Below, piece by piece: positions 1 to 8,683 of a stretch of DNA of 64,000 bases. Location of the stretch: the NCBI RefSeq assembly GCF_000938265.1, contig NZ_JYFC01000001.1, forward strand, positions 124,001 to 188,000. Direction: 5' to 3'. The notes below the pieces were generated by a model. The model had not been told where the DNA came from. It saw only the letters and a list, made by a program, of their open reading frames with translations, and made no database searches. How positions within the stretch are numbered: position 1 is the first letter of the stretch; each line of letters begins with the position of its first letter. The position numbers and the translations under genes are program-made. This DNA is from Agreia bicolorata (lineage in GTDB: Bacteria > Actinomycetota > Actinomycetes > Actinomycetales > Microbacteriaceae).

Positions 1-1139
1 ACTGGATCCTGGCCCTCGGCAGGGGCCACGGCCTCAGGCGCTGCGGGATCGGTCGACCAGTTCGCCTTCTGGTCAAGACAGGTCGACGTCAGGTATTGAC
101 CCCAGTTCGTTGTGCCGATAGCGTCGGCGCCGAGCACCACGTACGGTGCGAGCGCGCCTGTGTCACCCGCTTCGAGACGATCGAAGAGAACAGGGAGCGT
201 GCTTGTGACCGCGGGATCGGTGAGCAGTTGTTGCACAAGGCTCACGAAGTCGTTTCCCTCGAGCTCGACAAAACGCTGCCTGTCGGTGAACGGGTTGGTG
301 ACAGGGCCCTTGAATGGATTGTCATCGAAATCGGATGCGAGTTGCGTCACCGTCGCCGCGTAGTCGGTGCCCTCGACCCCTGTGCGAGCAGACAGGTCAT
401 CGAGCGATGTCTTGAGCGCCGTGTACGCATCGCCCTTGATGTCGGCTGCGGCCGGACTGTATGAGTCGAGAAGCACGGCATCGCTTCCGGCTGCGTCGAG
501 TCCGGCGACCGCCGTCATCACCTTCGACGACCAACCGGAGCCGAAGAGGGTCCAGGTGGGAATCTGAAGCTTGTTCCGCAGGTCGACCACATCGGCTGCG
601 GTCTGGGCGATCGTGTAACCGTTCGGGTCTCCCCCGGCTTCGACGAAGGCTGCGAGACAGTCCGAAAGCTCGATGCCGACGGCGGTGCCCTCGGCCTCCA
701 GCGCGTCATTGGTCGAGGTGAATGCGTCGATCCACGCGTCTGTGACCGCCGGACAGTCCAGGTTCGGCGTCGACGCCGTGCCGCCACGCTGCTCGAGCAC
801 AACGACATCTCGATGGGTACCGAATCCGAGATCGCGAGACAGGTGCTCGCCGACGGAGGCCGCTGACTGGCCGAGCCCGGGAGCCATGACGATCACGGGC
901 GTGCCCGTGGCCGGCTGATCACTCGCCGGGATGACCGCGTACGGGATGTCGATGGTTCGGCTGGCAGGGTTCAGCCTGTTCTCCGGAACAGTAAGCACCC
1001 CGCAGTCGGCGTCGCCACTCGAAGGCTCCGGGCAACCGTCGTTTGCCGCCGCAGTCGCGGGAACGGGCGCGCTCAGGGCCAGCACAACGCCTGCCACAAG
1101 GGCGATGAACGGCATTCGCAGCCGACTTGTTCTTTTCAC
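1..1139 (-). CDS. Secreted alpha/beta hydrolase (TAP-like), 3' end cut by window edge
   Basis: Read on the minus strand from a GTG at 1139 and open to the window edge, so the C-terminus is missing. The first 35 or so residues form a signal peptide: a basic start (VKRTSRLR), a hydrophobic core, then an Ala-rich cleavage region. After this come APGLGQSA (oxyanion-loop-like) and VVLEQRGGTAST, which matches the DQRGTGxS stretch of tripeptidyl-aminopeptidase-like exported hydrolases. In that family the nucleophile elbow reads GxSYG; here the aligned stretch is FGSGWSSK, so the usual serine position is glycine. Function is therefore uncertain: it may be a hydrolase with a shifted nucleophile or an inactive relative. 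An ATG eight codons later is an alternative start but would lose the basic n-region. It is divergent from panB. Confidence 0.7.
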   Translation of the reverse strand, partial: MKRTSRLRMPFIALVAGVVLALSAPVPATAAANDGCPEPSSGDADCGVLTVPENRLNPASRTIDIPYAVIPASDQPATGTPVIVMAPGLGQSAASVGEHLSRDLGFGTHRDVVVLEQRGGTASTPNLDCPAVTDAWIDAFTSTNDALEAEGTAVGIELSDCLAAFVEAGGDPNGYTIAQTAADVVDLRNKLQIPTWTLFGSGWSSKVMTAVAGLDAAGSDAVLLDSYSPAAADIKGDAYTALKTSLDDLSARTGVEGTDYAATVTQLASDFDDNPFKGPVTNPFTDRQRFVELEGNDFVSLVQQLLTDPAVTSTLPVLFDRLEAGDTGALAPYVVLGADAIGTTNWGQYLTSTCLDQKANWSTDPAAPEAVAPAEGQDP

Positions 1140-1309
1140 TTCACGCCACCGTCACTATCGATTCAGCCAAACGATACCGTGATCGATCGCTGTGCCCGCC
1201 CGCGCCCCGCAGAGTGTTTCCAGATGCGACGGGCTCCTCGCGGCACTGCTGATCGCGACGACGGGCAGCGCCAGGACCGAACGGTTGTGGCCCTCGATAG
1301 ACTGGCACG

Positions 1310-2143
1310 ATGTCAGAGACGCCGCCGTCAGTACCCCCTTCTGCTCCGAAGCGCGTGCGCACGCGCCATTTTCAGAATGCGAAGGCGACCGGAACCCCGA
1401 TCACCGGACTCACGAGCTACGACCAGCTGTCTGCCCGCATCTTCGATGAGGCGGGCATCGATTTTCTTCTGGTGGGCGACTCTGCAGGCAACACCGTTTT
1501 CGGCTATGACACCACCCTCCCGGTCACCGTCGACGAGCTGATTCCGTTGACCCGCGCTGTGGCGCTGGCCGTGCAGCGGGCGTTCGTTGTCGCTGACATG
1601 CCTTTCGGCTCATACGAGAGCGGCCCCCTCGAAGCCCTGCACACGGCCGTGCGCTTTATGAAAGAGACGCACGCCCACGCCGTCAAGCTCGAGGGCGGAG
1701 TACGCAGCGTCGAGCAGATTCGGCGCATCGTCGGCGCCGGCATCCCGGTGATGGCGCACATCGGCTTCACCCCGCAGAGCGAGCACGGCCTCGGCGGCCA
1801 CATCATCCAGGGCCGAGGCGCTGGCCTAGAGCAGTTGATGGCCGACGCACTCGCTGTCGAAGAGGCCGGCGCGTTCGCCGTCGTTCTCGAGATGGTTCCG
1901 AGCGAGGCTGCGCGGCTCGTGACAGAGAAGCTGAGTATCCCCACGATCGGAGTGGGCGCAGGCCCTCACGTCGACGGCCAGCTTCTCGTGTGGACCGACT
2001 TCGCGGGGTTCTCGTCAGGCCGCATTCCGAAGTTCGTGAAGCAGTATGCCGACCTTCGCGGGGTGCTGACGGATGCCGTGACCCGGTTCCGCTCAGACGT
2101 TGCGGACCGCAGCTACCCCGGGCCCGAGAACTCGTACGACTGA
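1310..2143 (+). CDS. panB: 3-methyl-2-oxobutanoate hydroxymethyltransferase
   Basis: Cytosolic first enzyme of pantothenate synthesis. It transfers a hydroxymethyl group from 5,10-methylenetetrahydrofolate to 2-oxoisovalerate to give ketopantoate. At 277 residues it is normal family length. The metal ligands expected from E. coli PanB are visible: Asp57 in VGDSAGN, Asp96 in ADMPFGSYE and Glu128 in VKLEGG, with the catalytic Glu at about 193 in VVLEMVP. The C-terminal GVGAGPHVDGQLLVW stretch is also typical. The first 20 residues are a proline-rich extension that is common in actinobacterial homologues. It is a stand-alone gene, with panC and panD not in this window. Confidence 0.97.
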   Translation: MSETPPSVPPSAPKRVRTRHFQNAKATGTPITGLTSYDQLSARIFDEAGIDFLLVGDSAGNTVFGYDTTLPVTVDELIPLTRAVALAVQRAFVVADMPFGSYESGPLEALHTAVRFMKETHAHAVKLEGGVRSVEQIRRIVGAGIPVMAHIGFTPQSEHGLGGHIIQGRGAGLEQLMADALAVEEAGAFAVVLEMVPSEAARLVTEKLSIPTIGVGAGPHVDGQLLVWTDFAGFSSGRIPKFVKQYADLRGVLTDAVTRFRSDVADRSYPGPENSYD

Positions 2144-2168
2144 TCGGACCATACAAAGGGGTGCTGAC

Positions 2169-2357
2169 TCAGCCCTGCTCGTCTGCCTCTTCTTCGGCCC
2201 ATTTCGCGCTGTTGGCGCGAAGCTTCTCGAGGGCGTGTGAGGCCTCCGCCTCGGTGGCGAAGGGCCCGACGCGGTCGACGACCGAGGACTCGTAGCCGTG
2301 CTCCACCTTGCCGGTCTTCATGTTGTACCAGTACTGCTTCGAGGCGTCTTCCGACAT
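2169..2357 (-). CDS. Small SPOR-like conserved actinobacterial protein
   Basis: A 62-residue acidic soluble protein. The start was placed at the ATG at 2357 because a GGGAG Shine-Dalgarno lies just upstream, although the frame is open much further. It begins with MSEDASKQYWYNMKTGKVEHG and continues with VGPFATEAEASHALEKLR, the pattern of a half SPOR-type fold (aromatic beta strand, then GPFxTxxEAxxAL). Small proteins of this kind are common in actinobacteria and are often annotated as SPOR domain proteins; no function is established to my knowledge. It converges with panB and is divergent from ppgK. Confidence 0.75.
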   Translation of the reverse strand: MSEDASKQYWYNMKTGKVEHGYESSVVDRVGPFATEAEASHALEKLRANSAKWAEEEADEQG

Positions 2358-2525
2358 GTCAACTCCCGGGATCTCGCGCAGACCTTCGATGGTCCATGCT
2401 TCGGCTACGTCAAATCCTAGGCCCAGTCTCGAGAACGCCGCAGGAGCCTCGTCTGCCCTAGGCTCGATACGAAACGCGAGAGGCGCGCCCGACGCGTCGA
2501 CGGTGATAGTTCGAGGAGACTGACC

Positions 2526-3344
2526 ATGAACACCCCAACGGCATCCGACGTGGCCATCGGCATCGATATCGGTGGCACCGGCATCAAAGGGGCCATCGTC
2601 GACCTCGCCTCTGGCGAATTGCTGAGCGATCGGGTCAAGCTCTCCACGCCTGAGGGTGGCAAGCCTAAAGACATCGTCGGCACGGTCACGAAGATTCTCG
2701 AGAAGCTGACCGACGCGCCAGCGGACGCTCCCATCGGAATCTGCTTTCCCGCCGTTGTGCGGAACGGCCGAACGATGTCGGCCGCTAACGTCTCGAAGAA
2801 GTGGATCGGCCTCGAGGCCGAGAAGCTCTTCGAAGACGCCCTGGGCCGCGACATCTTCTTCGTCAACGACGCGGATGCCGCGGGTTACGCCGAGGTGCGA
2901 TTCGGCGCGGCGCGAGACCGGTCGGGCCTGGTTATGATGACGACCCTCGGCACAGGAATCGGCACGGCGATCATCTACAACGGGGTTCTCGTGCCGAACG
3001 CCGAGCTCGGGCACCTGCAGATCGATGGGGGCGACTACGAGCTGAAGGCCGCTTACTCCGCCAAGGAGCGCGAGGATCTGTCGTGGTCGAAATGGGCCGA
3101 ACGCCTGCAGAAGTACTACTCCGAGCTCGAGAAGCTGCTCTCCCCCGACCTCTTCATCGTGGGCGGCGGTGTCTCCAAGAACTACCAGGAGTTCCTGCCC
3201 CTGCTCAACCTGACGACCGAGATCGTGCCTGCTGTGCTGCGCAATAACGCGGGCATTCTCGGGGCGGCGGCACTGGCATCCCAGCCCCGCGTGGTCGCGG
3301 GCGCCGACGAGTCGCCCAAGGAGCATCCGGCAGCCATGCTGTAG
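2526..3344 (+). CDS. ppgK: Polyphosphate glucokinase
   Basis: Phosphorylates glucose using inorganic polyphosphate (and usually ATP) as donor, feeding glycolysis. At 272 residues it is typical of the actinobacterial enzyme. The N-terminal phosphate loop IGIDIGGTGIKGA is at residues 11-23. The catalytic aspartate region FVNDADAAG is at 112-120, and TLGTGIGTA, the ATP/phosphate-binding turn of the ROK/hexokinase fold, is near 140-149. The C-terminal LFIVGGGVSK motif is also present. A GGAG ribosome-binding site precedes the ATG. The gene sits next to rnpB, a frequent actinobacterial arrangement. Confidence 0.95.
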   Translation: MNTPTASDVAIGIDIGGTGIKGAIVDLASGELLSDRVKLSTPEGGKPKDIVGTVTKILEKLTDAPADAPIGICFPAVVRNGRTMSAANVSKKWIGLEAEKLFEDALGRDIFFVNDADAAGYAEVRFGAARDRSGLVMMTTLGTGIGTAIIYNGVLVPNAELGHLQIDGGDYELKAAYSAKEREDLSWSKWAERLQKYYSELEKLLSPDLFIVGGGVSKNYQEFLPLLNLTTEIVPAVLRNNAGILGAAALASQPRVVAGADESPKEHPAAML

Positions 3345-3377
3345 CACGACCCAGCGCATCGCGCCCGGGTTGGAGGG

Positions 3378-3766
3378 TGAATGGGCCGGCCGTACGCCGG
3401 GTTCTGTCCGCATCCGCGATAACGCGGATACGTGACGGCCATCTATCTCGGGACTACGTTGCCGCAGCCCTCTAGCGGTCTACCCGGGAACTCGACGAGC
3501 CGTCTCAATCGTTCCCTGTCTGACCTTGCTCCGGGCGAGGTTTACCAAGCAGACCAGGTCACCCTGGTCTCTGGTGGTCTCTTACACCACCGTTTCACCC
3601 TTACCGCCGGCTGACGCCAGCGGCGGTCTGTTCTCTGTGGCACTGTCTCGCGGGTTGCCCCGGGTGGGTGTTACCCACCGCCCTGCTCTGTGGAGCCCGG
3701 ACGTTCCTCGGCAGCCAAGCATCCGAAGATGCGTAACTGACGCGACCGTCTCACCGACCCATTCGT
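3378..3766 (-). ncRNA. rnpB: RNase P RNA, bacterial type A
   Basis: The catalytic RNA of RNase P, which removes 5' leaders from pre-tRNA. On the minus strand the RNA begins near 3766 and ends near 3378. The termini form an 11-bp P1 helix (3754-3764 pairing with 3379-3389, one G-U pair). Just inside the 5' end is a near-consensus GAGGAACGTCCGGGCTCC (CR-I), and close to the 3' end the conserved ACAGAACCCGGCGTACGGC (CR-V). The roughly 390-nt length fits high-GC Gram-positives. Exact ends are estimated from the P1 helix. Confidence 0.93.
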
Positions 3767-3797
3767 GTGGAAGTCTACGGCAGAACGCCGACGAAGA

Positions 3798-4532
3798 TCA
3801 CAGGCCGGATTCTTCCGTGCGCACAAGGATGCAGTTGCTGTCGGGGTCGAGCACGACGTCGTCTGGCGCCGCCGCCCTGATGACGGCGAGGTCGGACTCA
3901 TGGAGCTTGACGTGGCTTCCACCGGAGACGCCGCGGGTCAGCAGCGCCGCGCCGATTCCGTATCGTGAACGCTGCTTGTCGTACAGCGCGACAAGCTCGG
4001 CACTGATCGACGACGCGATGCGGGCTCGTCGTTCGGTCACGAGCGCAATTTCGGCATTGATCTGCTCGAGCTTGTCGTCGCGGTCGGCCGTCAGCTCTTT
4101 CTCTGTGACCAGGAGTTCGTCGAGGCGGGCTGCGGCGGCCTGAAAACGCGCGTCGATCTCCTCTTGACGCTCCATGACGGTGAGCTCGATGTCTTCGAGG
4201 TCGGACTGTCGCTTCAGAAGCGAAGCTAGCTCGTGCTCGAGGCCCTGAATGTCTTTCGGCGATGAGCTGACGGCAAGCCGTTCCCTGTCGCGCGCGATGC
4301 GCGCAGCCACGACCTCGACGTCGGACTCGACGCGTCCGATCTCGACCTTGGTGTCTTCGAGCTCACCACGAATGGAGGCGGAGAGCGCCCGTGAACGGGC
4401 GACGTCTTTGGCCAACTCCGCAAGAGCGAGCGACTGTGGAAGCGTCTTAGCGGTGTGCGCGAGCTGATCGAGTCGCGTGTCTGCAGCCTGCAGATCGAGA
4501 AGTGCTCTCTGCTCGGTGATCGGTGCCTTCAT
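3798..4532 (-). CDS. C4-type zinc-ribbon family coiled-coil protein lacking the zinc cysteines
   Basis: A 244-residue cytosolic protein. Residues about 10-170 are a long charged antiparallel coiled coil (runs such as LEHELASLLKRQSDLEDIEL). The C-terminal part corresponds to the zf-RING_7 / DUF164 ribbon. In most homologues the ribbon has two CxxC knuckles. Here the first reads GVSGGSHVKL and the second LDPDSNCILVRT, leaving a single Cys, so tetrahedral zinc binding looks impossible. The surrounding fold residues (LTRG, DLAVIRAAAPDDVV) remain. An AAGGAAGG ribosome-binding site precedes the ATG. It lies 57 nt downstream of the Nif3-like gene on the same strand, the usual pairing in actinobacteria. 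Confidence 0.88.
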   Translation of the reverse strand: MKAPITEQRALLDLQAADTRLDQLAHTAKTLPQSLALAELAKDVARSRALSASIRGELEDTKVEIGRVESDVEVVAARIARDRERLAVSSSPKDIQGLEHELASLLKRQSDLEDIELTVMERQEEIDARFQAAAARLDELLVTEKELTADRDDKLEQINAEIALVTERRARIASSISAELVALYDKQRSRYGIGAALLTRGVSGGSHVKLHESDLAVIRAAAPDDVVLDPDSNCILVRTEESGL

Positions 4533-4589
4533 GGGTGCCTTCCTTGGCTGAGCGTGGTGAATGCCGTGAAACGGCGAGGAGGAGGAGAA

Positions 4590-5408
4590 CTATTGAGTGA
4601 CGACGAAGTCCCACGGGTCGGTTCGAAGCTCGCTCACCGAGAAGGTCGCGCCAGGCAGTGCGGCGGCGAGTGCTTCGGCGGCGGAGTCGAGCCAGAGCCA
4701 CTCGCTGGCCCAGTGCGACACGTCGATGAGCGCCGGGCCGGCCGACAGCATCGACTGCTGCCTCGACTCCGACGCGGGATGGTGACGGAGGTCGCTCGTG
4801 ATGTAGACGTCGGCTGAGGTCACAGCGGGATCCGCCAGAAGAGAGTCGCCGGCACCTGCGCAGAGGGCCACGCGCGAGATCTCCTGGTCGTAGGCGCCCG
4901 AAACCCGGATGCCCGTGGCCGTTGCCGGGAGAATCTCGCCGAGGGCGAGCGCGAGCCGGCCGAGAGTCGTCGGCTCGGCCAGCTCTCCGACCCGTCCGAG
5001 GCCGGTTCCGGAACGTTCACCGGCAACGATCGGTTCGGACTGCGCGAGCCCGAGACGCTTCGCGAGAACCGACGAGGTGCCGTCGTCTACGATGTCGGCG
5101 TTGGTGTGGGCGGCGACCAGGGCGCACCCTGAGCGGATGAGCCGAGTGAGCAGAGCGCCCTTGTAGCGGTCGGTGGCGACGGAGGTGACTCCGCGCAGCA
5201 GGAGCGGGTGATGCACGAAGAGCACGTCAGCCCCGAGCTCGATCGCTTCATCGACGGTCTCGGCGACGGCATCGACGGCGAGGTGAACGCGCATGGCCGA
5301 CTGCGTCGCATCTCCGGTGCTGACGCCCGGGCGATCCCAGTCTTCGGCGAACCGCGTCGGCCAGAGTCGTTCGACGGCCGACTCGAAATCATGGAGCGTG
5401 TGCATCAC
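4590..5408 (-). CDS. Nif3-like dinuclear metal-centre protein (YbgI/YqfO family)
   Basis: A 272-residue member of the hexameric Nif3/YbgI family, which carries a dinuclear metal site; members have been linked to GTP cyclohydrolase I-like or hydrolase activities but the physiological substrate is unclear. Metal-site residues are visible: the HH pair at 66-67 in FVHHPLLL, His101 and Asp105 in AAHTNAD, and the C-terminal His and Glu in DVSHWASEW. The first codon is GTG at 5408 followed immediately by an in-frame ATG at 5405, and either could be used. It precedes the zinc-ribbon-family gene, with which it probably forms an operon. Confidence 0.9.
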   Translation of the reverse strand: MMHTLHDFESAVERLWPTRFAEDWDRPGVSTGDATQSAMRVHLAVDAVAETVDEAIELGADVLFVHHPLLLRGVTSVATDRYKGALLTRLIRSGCALVAAHTNADIVDDGTSSVLAKRLGLAQSEPIVAGERSGTGLGRVGELAEPTTLGRLALALGEILPATATGIRVSGAYDQEISRVALCAGAGDSLLADPAVTSADVYITSDLRHHPASESRQQSMLSAGPALIDVSHWASEWLWLDSAAEALAAALPGATFSVSELRTDPWDFVVTQ

Positions 5409-5535
5409 CCGCCCAGCCTACCGGCGTGGTGCCTGTGTGACTCCGGCGCTCGCGCCGATCGTCAGCCACGGCATCCGACTTGCCAATACGGCATGCCGAG
5501 TTGCACCGACGAGGCGTCCGACCCATCGTTGAATC

Positions 5536-6176
5536 ATGATCGATCACGAGCATCAATCGCCGGCCTCTTTCTGGGAGGCGCGCTACCGAGAATCCGGCAA
5601 GACCTGGAGCGGACGGGCGAATGCCGCGCTGGTGCGCGAAGTCGGCGGGCTCGCCCCGGGACGAGCGCTCGATCTCGGCAGCGGCGAGGGCGGCGACGCG
5701 CTGTGGCTGGCGTCACGCGGGTGGGACGTGACCGCGGTCGACATCTCGCCGACGGCGCTGGAGCGGGGCCGTTCCGCTGCGGATTCGGCTGGGTTCGGCG
5801 ATCGGATCTTGTGGGTGGAGGCAGACCTGGCAACGTGGGTTCCCGACAGCGAGTTCGACCTCGTGTCGGCGCACTTTCTGCACTCCCCCGTCGAGCTTCC
5901 TCGAGAAGCGATTCTTCAGCGCGCGGCGGGGGCCGTCGCTGAATCTGGCGTACTGCTCATCGTCGGGCACGGTGCCTTTCCCCATGGTCGACGCATCGGC
6001 ACGAAGGCCCTCCACTGCCCGAGCCAGACGAGGTGCTGGACCGTCTCGAGCTGCCGATGTCTGAGTGGACCCTGTTGACGAGTGCCATGGTCGACCGCGA
6101 CGCCGTGTCTCCCGCGGGTGAAACGGTCGTGATGACCGACGCGGTGCTCACGTTGAGACGTACCGTCTCAGCGTGA
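5536..6176 (+). pseudogene. Class I SAM-dependent methyltransferase, frameshifted near the C-terminus
   Basis: Residues 1-150 read as a clean small methyltransferase: SAM motif I LDLGSGEGGDALWLA, motif II VTAVDISPTALERG, and ADLATWVPDSEFDLVSAHFLHSP. After GHGAFPH the frame ends in a Cys/Arg-rich tail and stops at 6078. Shifting to the other frame from the run of four C at 5980-5983 gives WSTHRHEGPPLPEPDEVLDR, then about 50 more residues with normal coding character to a TGA at 6174-6176. One extra C in that run would restore a 213-residue protein. It is either a recent pseudogene or a sequencing indel in a homopolymer. No strong ribosome-binding site precedes the ATG. Confidence 0.85.
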
Positions 6177-6254
6177 AGCGGTGTCGTGACGGCGCGATGT
6201 CGGGCGCTCTCGCTATCGTCGTTTGTCGGGGGCGAACAACGGGAGATCACCATA

Positions 6255-6782
6255 ATGAACGACGCGTATGCGGTAGCCGAATTGATGCGCTGGGCGGCTG
6301 AGAACACAGCCCACCTCACCTGGCAGCAAATCGGCGAGCAGTCGATCGAGTTCGATGTCGCGGCTCCGTACTCCGTCCTGCTTACGGCCGTCTCAGGCAC
6401 GTGGCACCTCGAGACCGTCTCGGGCCGAGGCATCCGAACGTCGTCGCTGGGAGGGATCGAGACGCCGTTCGGCGACGTGCTGGAGACGCTGCGCGACCGC
6501 CTCTACAGCACGGCCACCGACGAATTCGACGATGCCGACCGAGCGGGCAGCCAGGCTCTCGCGCAGGTGCTGCGCACGTCGTCAGACGAGCACCGCGATC
6601 GAGTCTGGTGTGCCCGGGCGGCCACGCTCCTTGCCGGGCACGCGATCAAAGATGGCTACGGGCTGCAGGCGCGTCTCCGACTCGAAGAGGCGGCAGCGCT
6701 CTACGCGGCCGCCGGCGATGTCGAGTCGGAGAGCAGGATGCTGCAGACGCTGGCGTCACTTCCGGAGTTGCTGCAGGCGTGA
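6255..6782 (+). CDS. Hypothetical protein, 175 residues
   Basis: Start chosen at the ATG at 6255 because GGGAGA lies about 9 nt upstream; the frame is open further but that part overlaps the preceding gene's tail. The protein starts MNDAYAVAELMRWAAENTAH, has a beta-rich middle (YSVLLTAVSGTWHLETVSG) and an alpha-helical acidic C-terminal half ending in an Ala-rich tetratricopeptide-like stretch (LRLEEAAALYAAAGDVESES). No signal peptide or membrane segment. I do not recognise the family. It ends just before the tRNA-Val gene, which is on the opposite strand. Confidence 0.65.
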   Translation: MNDAYAVAELMRWAAENTAHLTWQQIGEQSIEFDVAAPYSVLLTAVSGTWHLETVSGRGIRTSSLGGIETPFGDVLETLRDRLYSTATDEFDDADRAGSQALAQVLRTSSDEHRDRVWCARAATLLAGHAIKDGYGLQARLRLEEAAALYAAAGDVESESRMLQTLASLPELLQA

Positions 6783-6800
6783 CGTGCAGCGTGCGAGGGG

Positions 6801-6873
6801 TGGGCCCTACCGGGCTCGAACCGATGACATCCACGGTGTAAACGTGGCGCTCTACCAACTGAGCTAAAGGCCC
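6801..6873 (-). tRNA. tRNA-Val (anticodon TAC)
   Basis: A complete 73-nt cloverleaf on the minus strand: acceptor GGGCCTT pairs with AGGGCCC (two non-Watson-Crick-tolerant G-U positions), D-arm AGCTCAGTTGGTAGAGC, anticodon loop with TAC, T-arm with GGTTCGAGCC, discriminator A. The 3' CCA is not encoded. Confidence 0.97.
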
Positions 6874-6947
6874 CTGCATCACGAGCAAAGTAACTCTCGT
6901 GCGGTGAACAGATTACACGCTTGCGGCGCAATGCCGGAATCGAACCG

Positions 6948-8201
6948 TCACTCGGTGAGGGCGTATCCGTGGGCGGGCACCGCGGTGCCGCGCAGCGTGA
7001 CCTCATGATCGGTCAGGTTGAGCGCCAGGGTCGCGCGGCCATCACCTGAACGGGCCGTCGCCTCGAGCAGGAGCGTCTCGTTCGCCAGTTCCAGAACCTC
7101 GACGCGCGCGTCGTGCAGCCACGCGTGCTGGCGCCGGAAGGCGATCAGGCGCTGGTGCAACTCGAAGACCTCGTTGCGCTGCCATTCCGGCGCGTCGCGG
7201 TCGACCCGCGGCCTCACGGCGTCGTCTCCCCCGGCCCTGTCTTCCTTCACTCCGGTCAGACCGCGCTCGTCGCCGTAGTAGACGCTCGGAACGCCGGGCA
7301 GGAAGAAAAGCAGGGCGTGCGCGAGCTGTGCGTGGCGGCTGTCTGCGACGAGCGATGCGATGCGCGTCACGTCGTGATTTCCCACGAAGGTGAGCGGAGA
7401 GAAGCGCTCCACGAACTCCTGATGCCGCTCGAGCGACCACGCGAGTTCGAAGAAGTTCTTCTCGTTCAGCGAGTTCCAGATCGCCTTCCACAGCTCGTAC
7501 TGGGTCACGGAATCCATGCCGGACTCGTTGACGATCGAGGCGTAGTCGCCGTGGATCACCTCTCCCACGATCCACACGTCAGGATGCGTCGTGCGAACCG
7601 CGTCGAGGATCGGCCGCCAGGCATCCGGAGCCACGGCGTACGCCGCGTCGAGCCGCCAGCCGTCGGCGCCACGGTCGAGCCAGTGCCGCATGACCCGGGT
7701 CACGTAGTCGGCGGCAGGCGGATGCGCGAGGTCGAGTTCGACAAGATGGCCGTGGCCTTCGAAGACGGCCGGCTTCAGTTCGCTGCACGGTGTCTGCTCG
7801 GCCTCGAGGCGGAACCACGCCGCTTCCGCGGATCCGGGCCCTGCAGCGACGGCCGCCTGCCAGAGCGGGTTGCTGCGCGCAACATGGTTGAACACGCCGT
7901 CGAGAAGGAGGCGGATACCCCGCTCTCGGCAGGCCGCGACGAGCGCGTCGAAATCGGCCTCGTCACCGAGCCGCGGATCGATCGTCAGATGGTCGATCGT
8001 GTCGTAGCCGTGGGTCTCTGAATCGAAGATCGGGCCGAGCGCGAGTCCGTTCGCGCCCAGGTCGACGATGTCATCGAGCCATTGAACTATCTCGCCCAGC
8101 CGGTGCTCGACGGGCCCATGCGGGTTCGTGGTGGTGTCGGCTCCGATGAAGCCCAGCGGGTAGATCTGCCACCAGATGGCGTGCTCAGTCCATGCGGGCA
8201 T
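6948..8201 (-). CDS. GH13 alpha-amylase-family glycoside hydrolase
   Basis: A 417-residue cytosolic alpha-glucan or alpha-glucoside-acting enzyme of the (beta/alpha)8 GH13 family; no signal peptide is present. The four conserved regions are in order: DGVFNH (101-106), the nucleophile Asp185 in DGWRLDAA, the acid/base Glu214 in IVGEVIHG, and Asp277 in FVGNHDVTR. A short beta C-terminal domain follows and ends VPAHGYALTE. It is short compared with classical alpha-amylases, closer to maltodextrin- or trehalose-related intracellular enzymes. Exact substrate cannot be told from sequence alone. It is followed on the same strand by the tRNA-Val gene and preceded by the peroxiredoxin gene. Confidence 0.9.
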   Translation of the reverse strand: MPAWTEHAIWWQIYPLGFIGADTTTNPHGPVEHRLGEIVQWLDDIVDLGANGLALGPIFDSETHGYDTIDHLTIDPRLGDEADFDALVAACRERGIRLLLDGVFNHVARSNPLWQAAVAAGPGSAEAAWFRLEAEQTPCSELKPAVFEGHGHLVELDLAHPPAADYVTRVMRHWLDRGADGWRLDAAYAVAPDAWRPILDAVRTTHPDVWIVGEVIHGDYASIVNESGMDSVTQYELWKAIWNSLNEKNFFELAWSLERHQEFVERFSPLTFVGNHDVTRIASLVADSRHAQLAHALLFFLPGVPSVYYGDERGLTGVKEDRAGGDDAVRPRVDRDAPEWQRNEVFELHQRLIAFRRQHAWLHDARVEVLELANETLLLEATARSGDGRATLALNLTDHEVTLRGTAVPAHGYALTE

Positions 8202-8209
8202 CGAGCGAC

Positions 8210-8683
8210 TCAGACCGCGACCGACCGCATCTCGTCGAGTGCTGCCCTGTACGCATCGATCGAACGGGCCTCCCCGGGAGCCGTGATGAAGCTCTCGCGG
8301 ATGATGCCGTCGATGTCGATGAGGAAGGTCGCGCGGTTTGCGAAGCCCTTGCCCTCGAGGAACACTCCGTACTCCTTGGCGACAGCGCCGTGCGGCCAGA
8401 AGTCGGCCAGCAGAGTGAAGTCATAGCCCTGAACGTCGGCCCACGAACGCAGTGCCGACTTGGAGTCGACCGAGATACCGAGAAGCTCGACGTCGTTGTC
8501 TTTGAAGAGGTTGAGGTTCTCCTCCAGAGCGCAGAGTTCGCTCGTGCAGGTTCCGGAGAACGCCAGGGGGAAGAAGACGAGCGCGACGGCCTTCTTGCCG
8601 CGGAACTGGCTCAACCGGATTCTTTCGCCGAACTGATTGGCGAGATCGAAATCGGGAGCGCGGGTGTCGTTCTCCAAAGCCAT
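8210..8683 (-). CDS. Peroxiredoxin, AhpE-like
   Basis: A 157-residue thioredoxin-fold peroxidase reducing hydrogen or organic peroxides. The peroxidatic cysteine is Cys46 in the PxxxSxxC motif (PLAFSGTC), with another Cys at 51 in TSELC. The arrangement matches the actinobacterial AhpE group, in which the resolving thiol usually comes from mycothiol/mycoredoxin (established for the family, not shown here). WADVQGYDFTLLADFWP and KGFANRATFLID are typical of the fold. It is divergent from aceE, across a 240-nt region. Confidence 0.92.
   Translation of the reverse strand: MALENDTRAPDFDLANQFGERIRLSQFRGKKAVALVFFPLAFSGTCTSELCALEENLNLFKDNDVELLGISVDSKSALRSWADVQGYDFTLLADFWPHGAVAKEYGVFLEGKGFANRATFLIDIDGIIRESFITAPGEARSIDAYRAALDEMRSVAV

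Noticed and set aside
6925-6950. GAATCGAACC resembling a tRNA T-loop
   Set aside because: No cloverleaf can be built around it; it lies next to the end of the GH13 gene.
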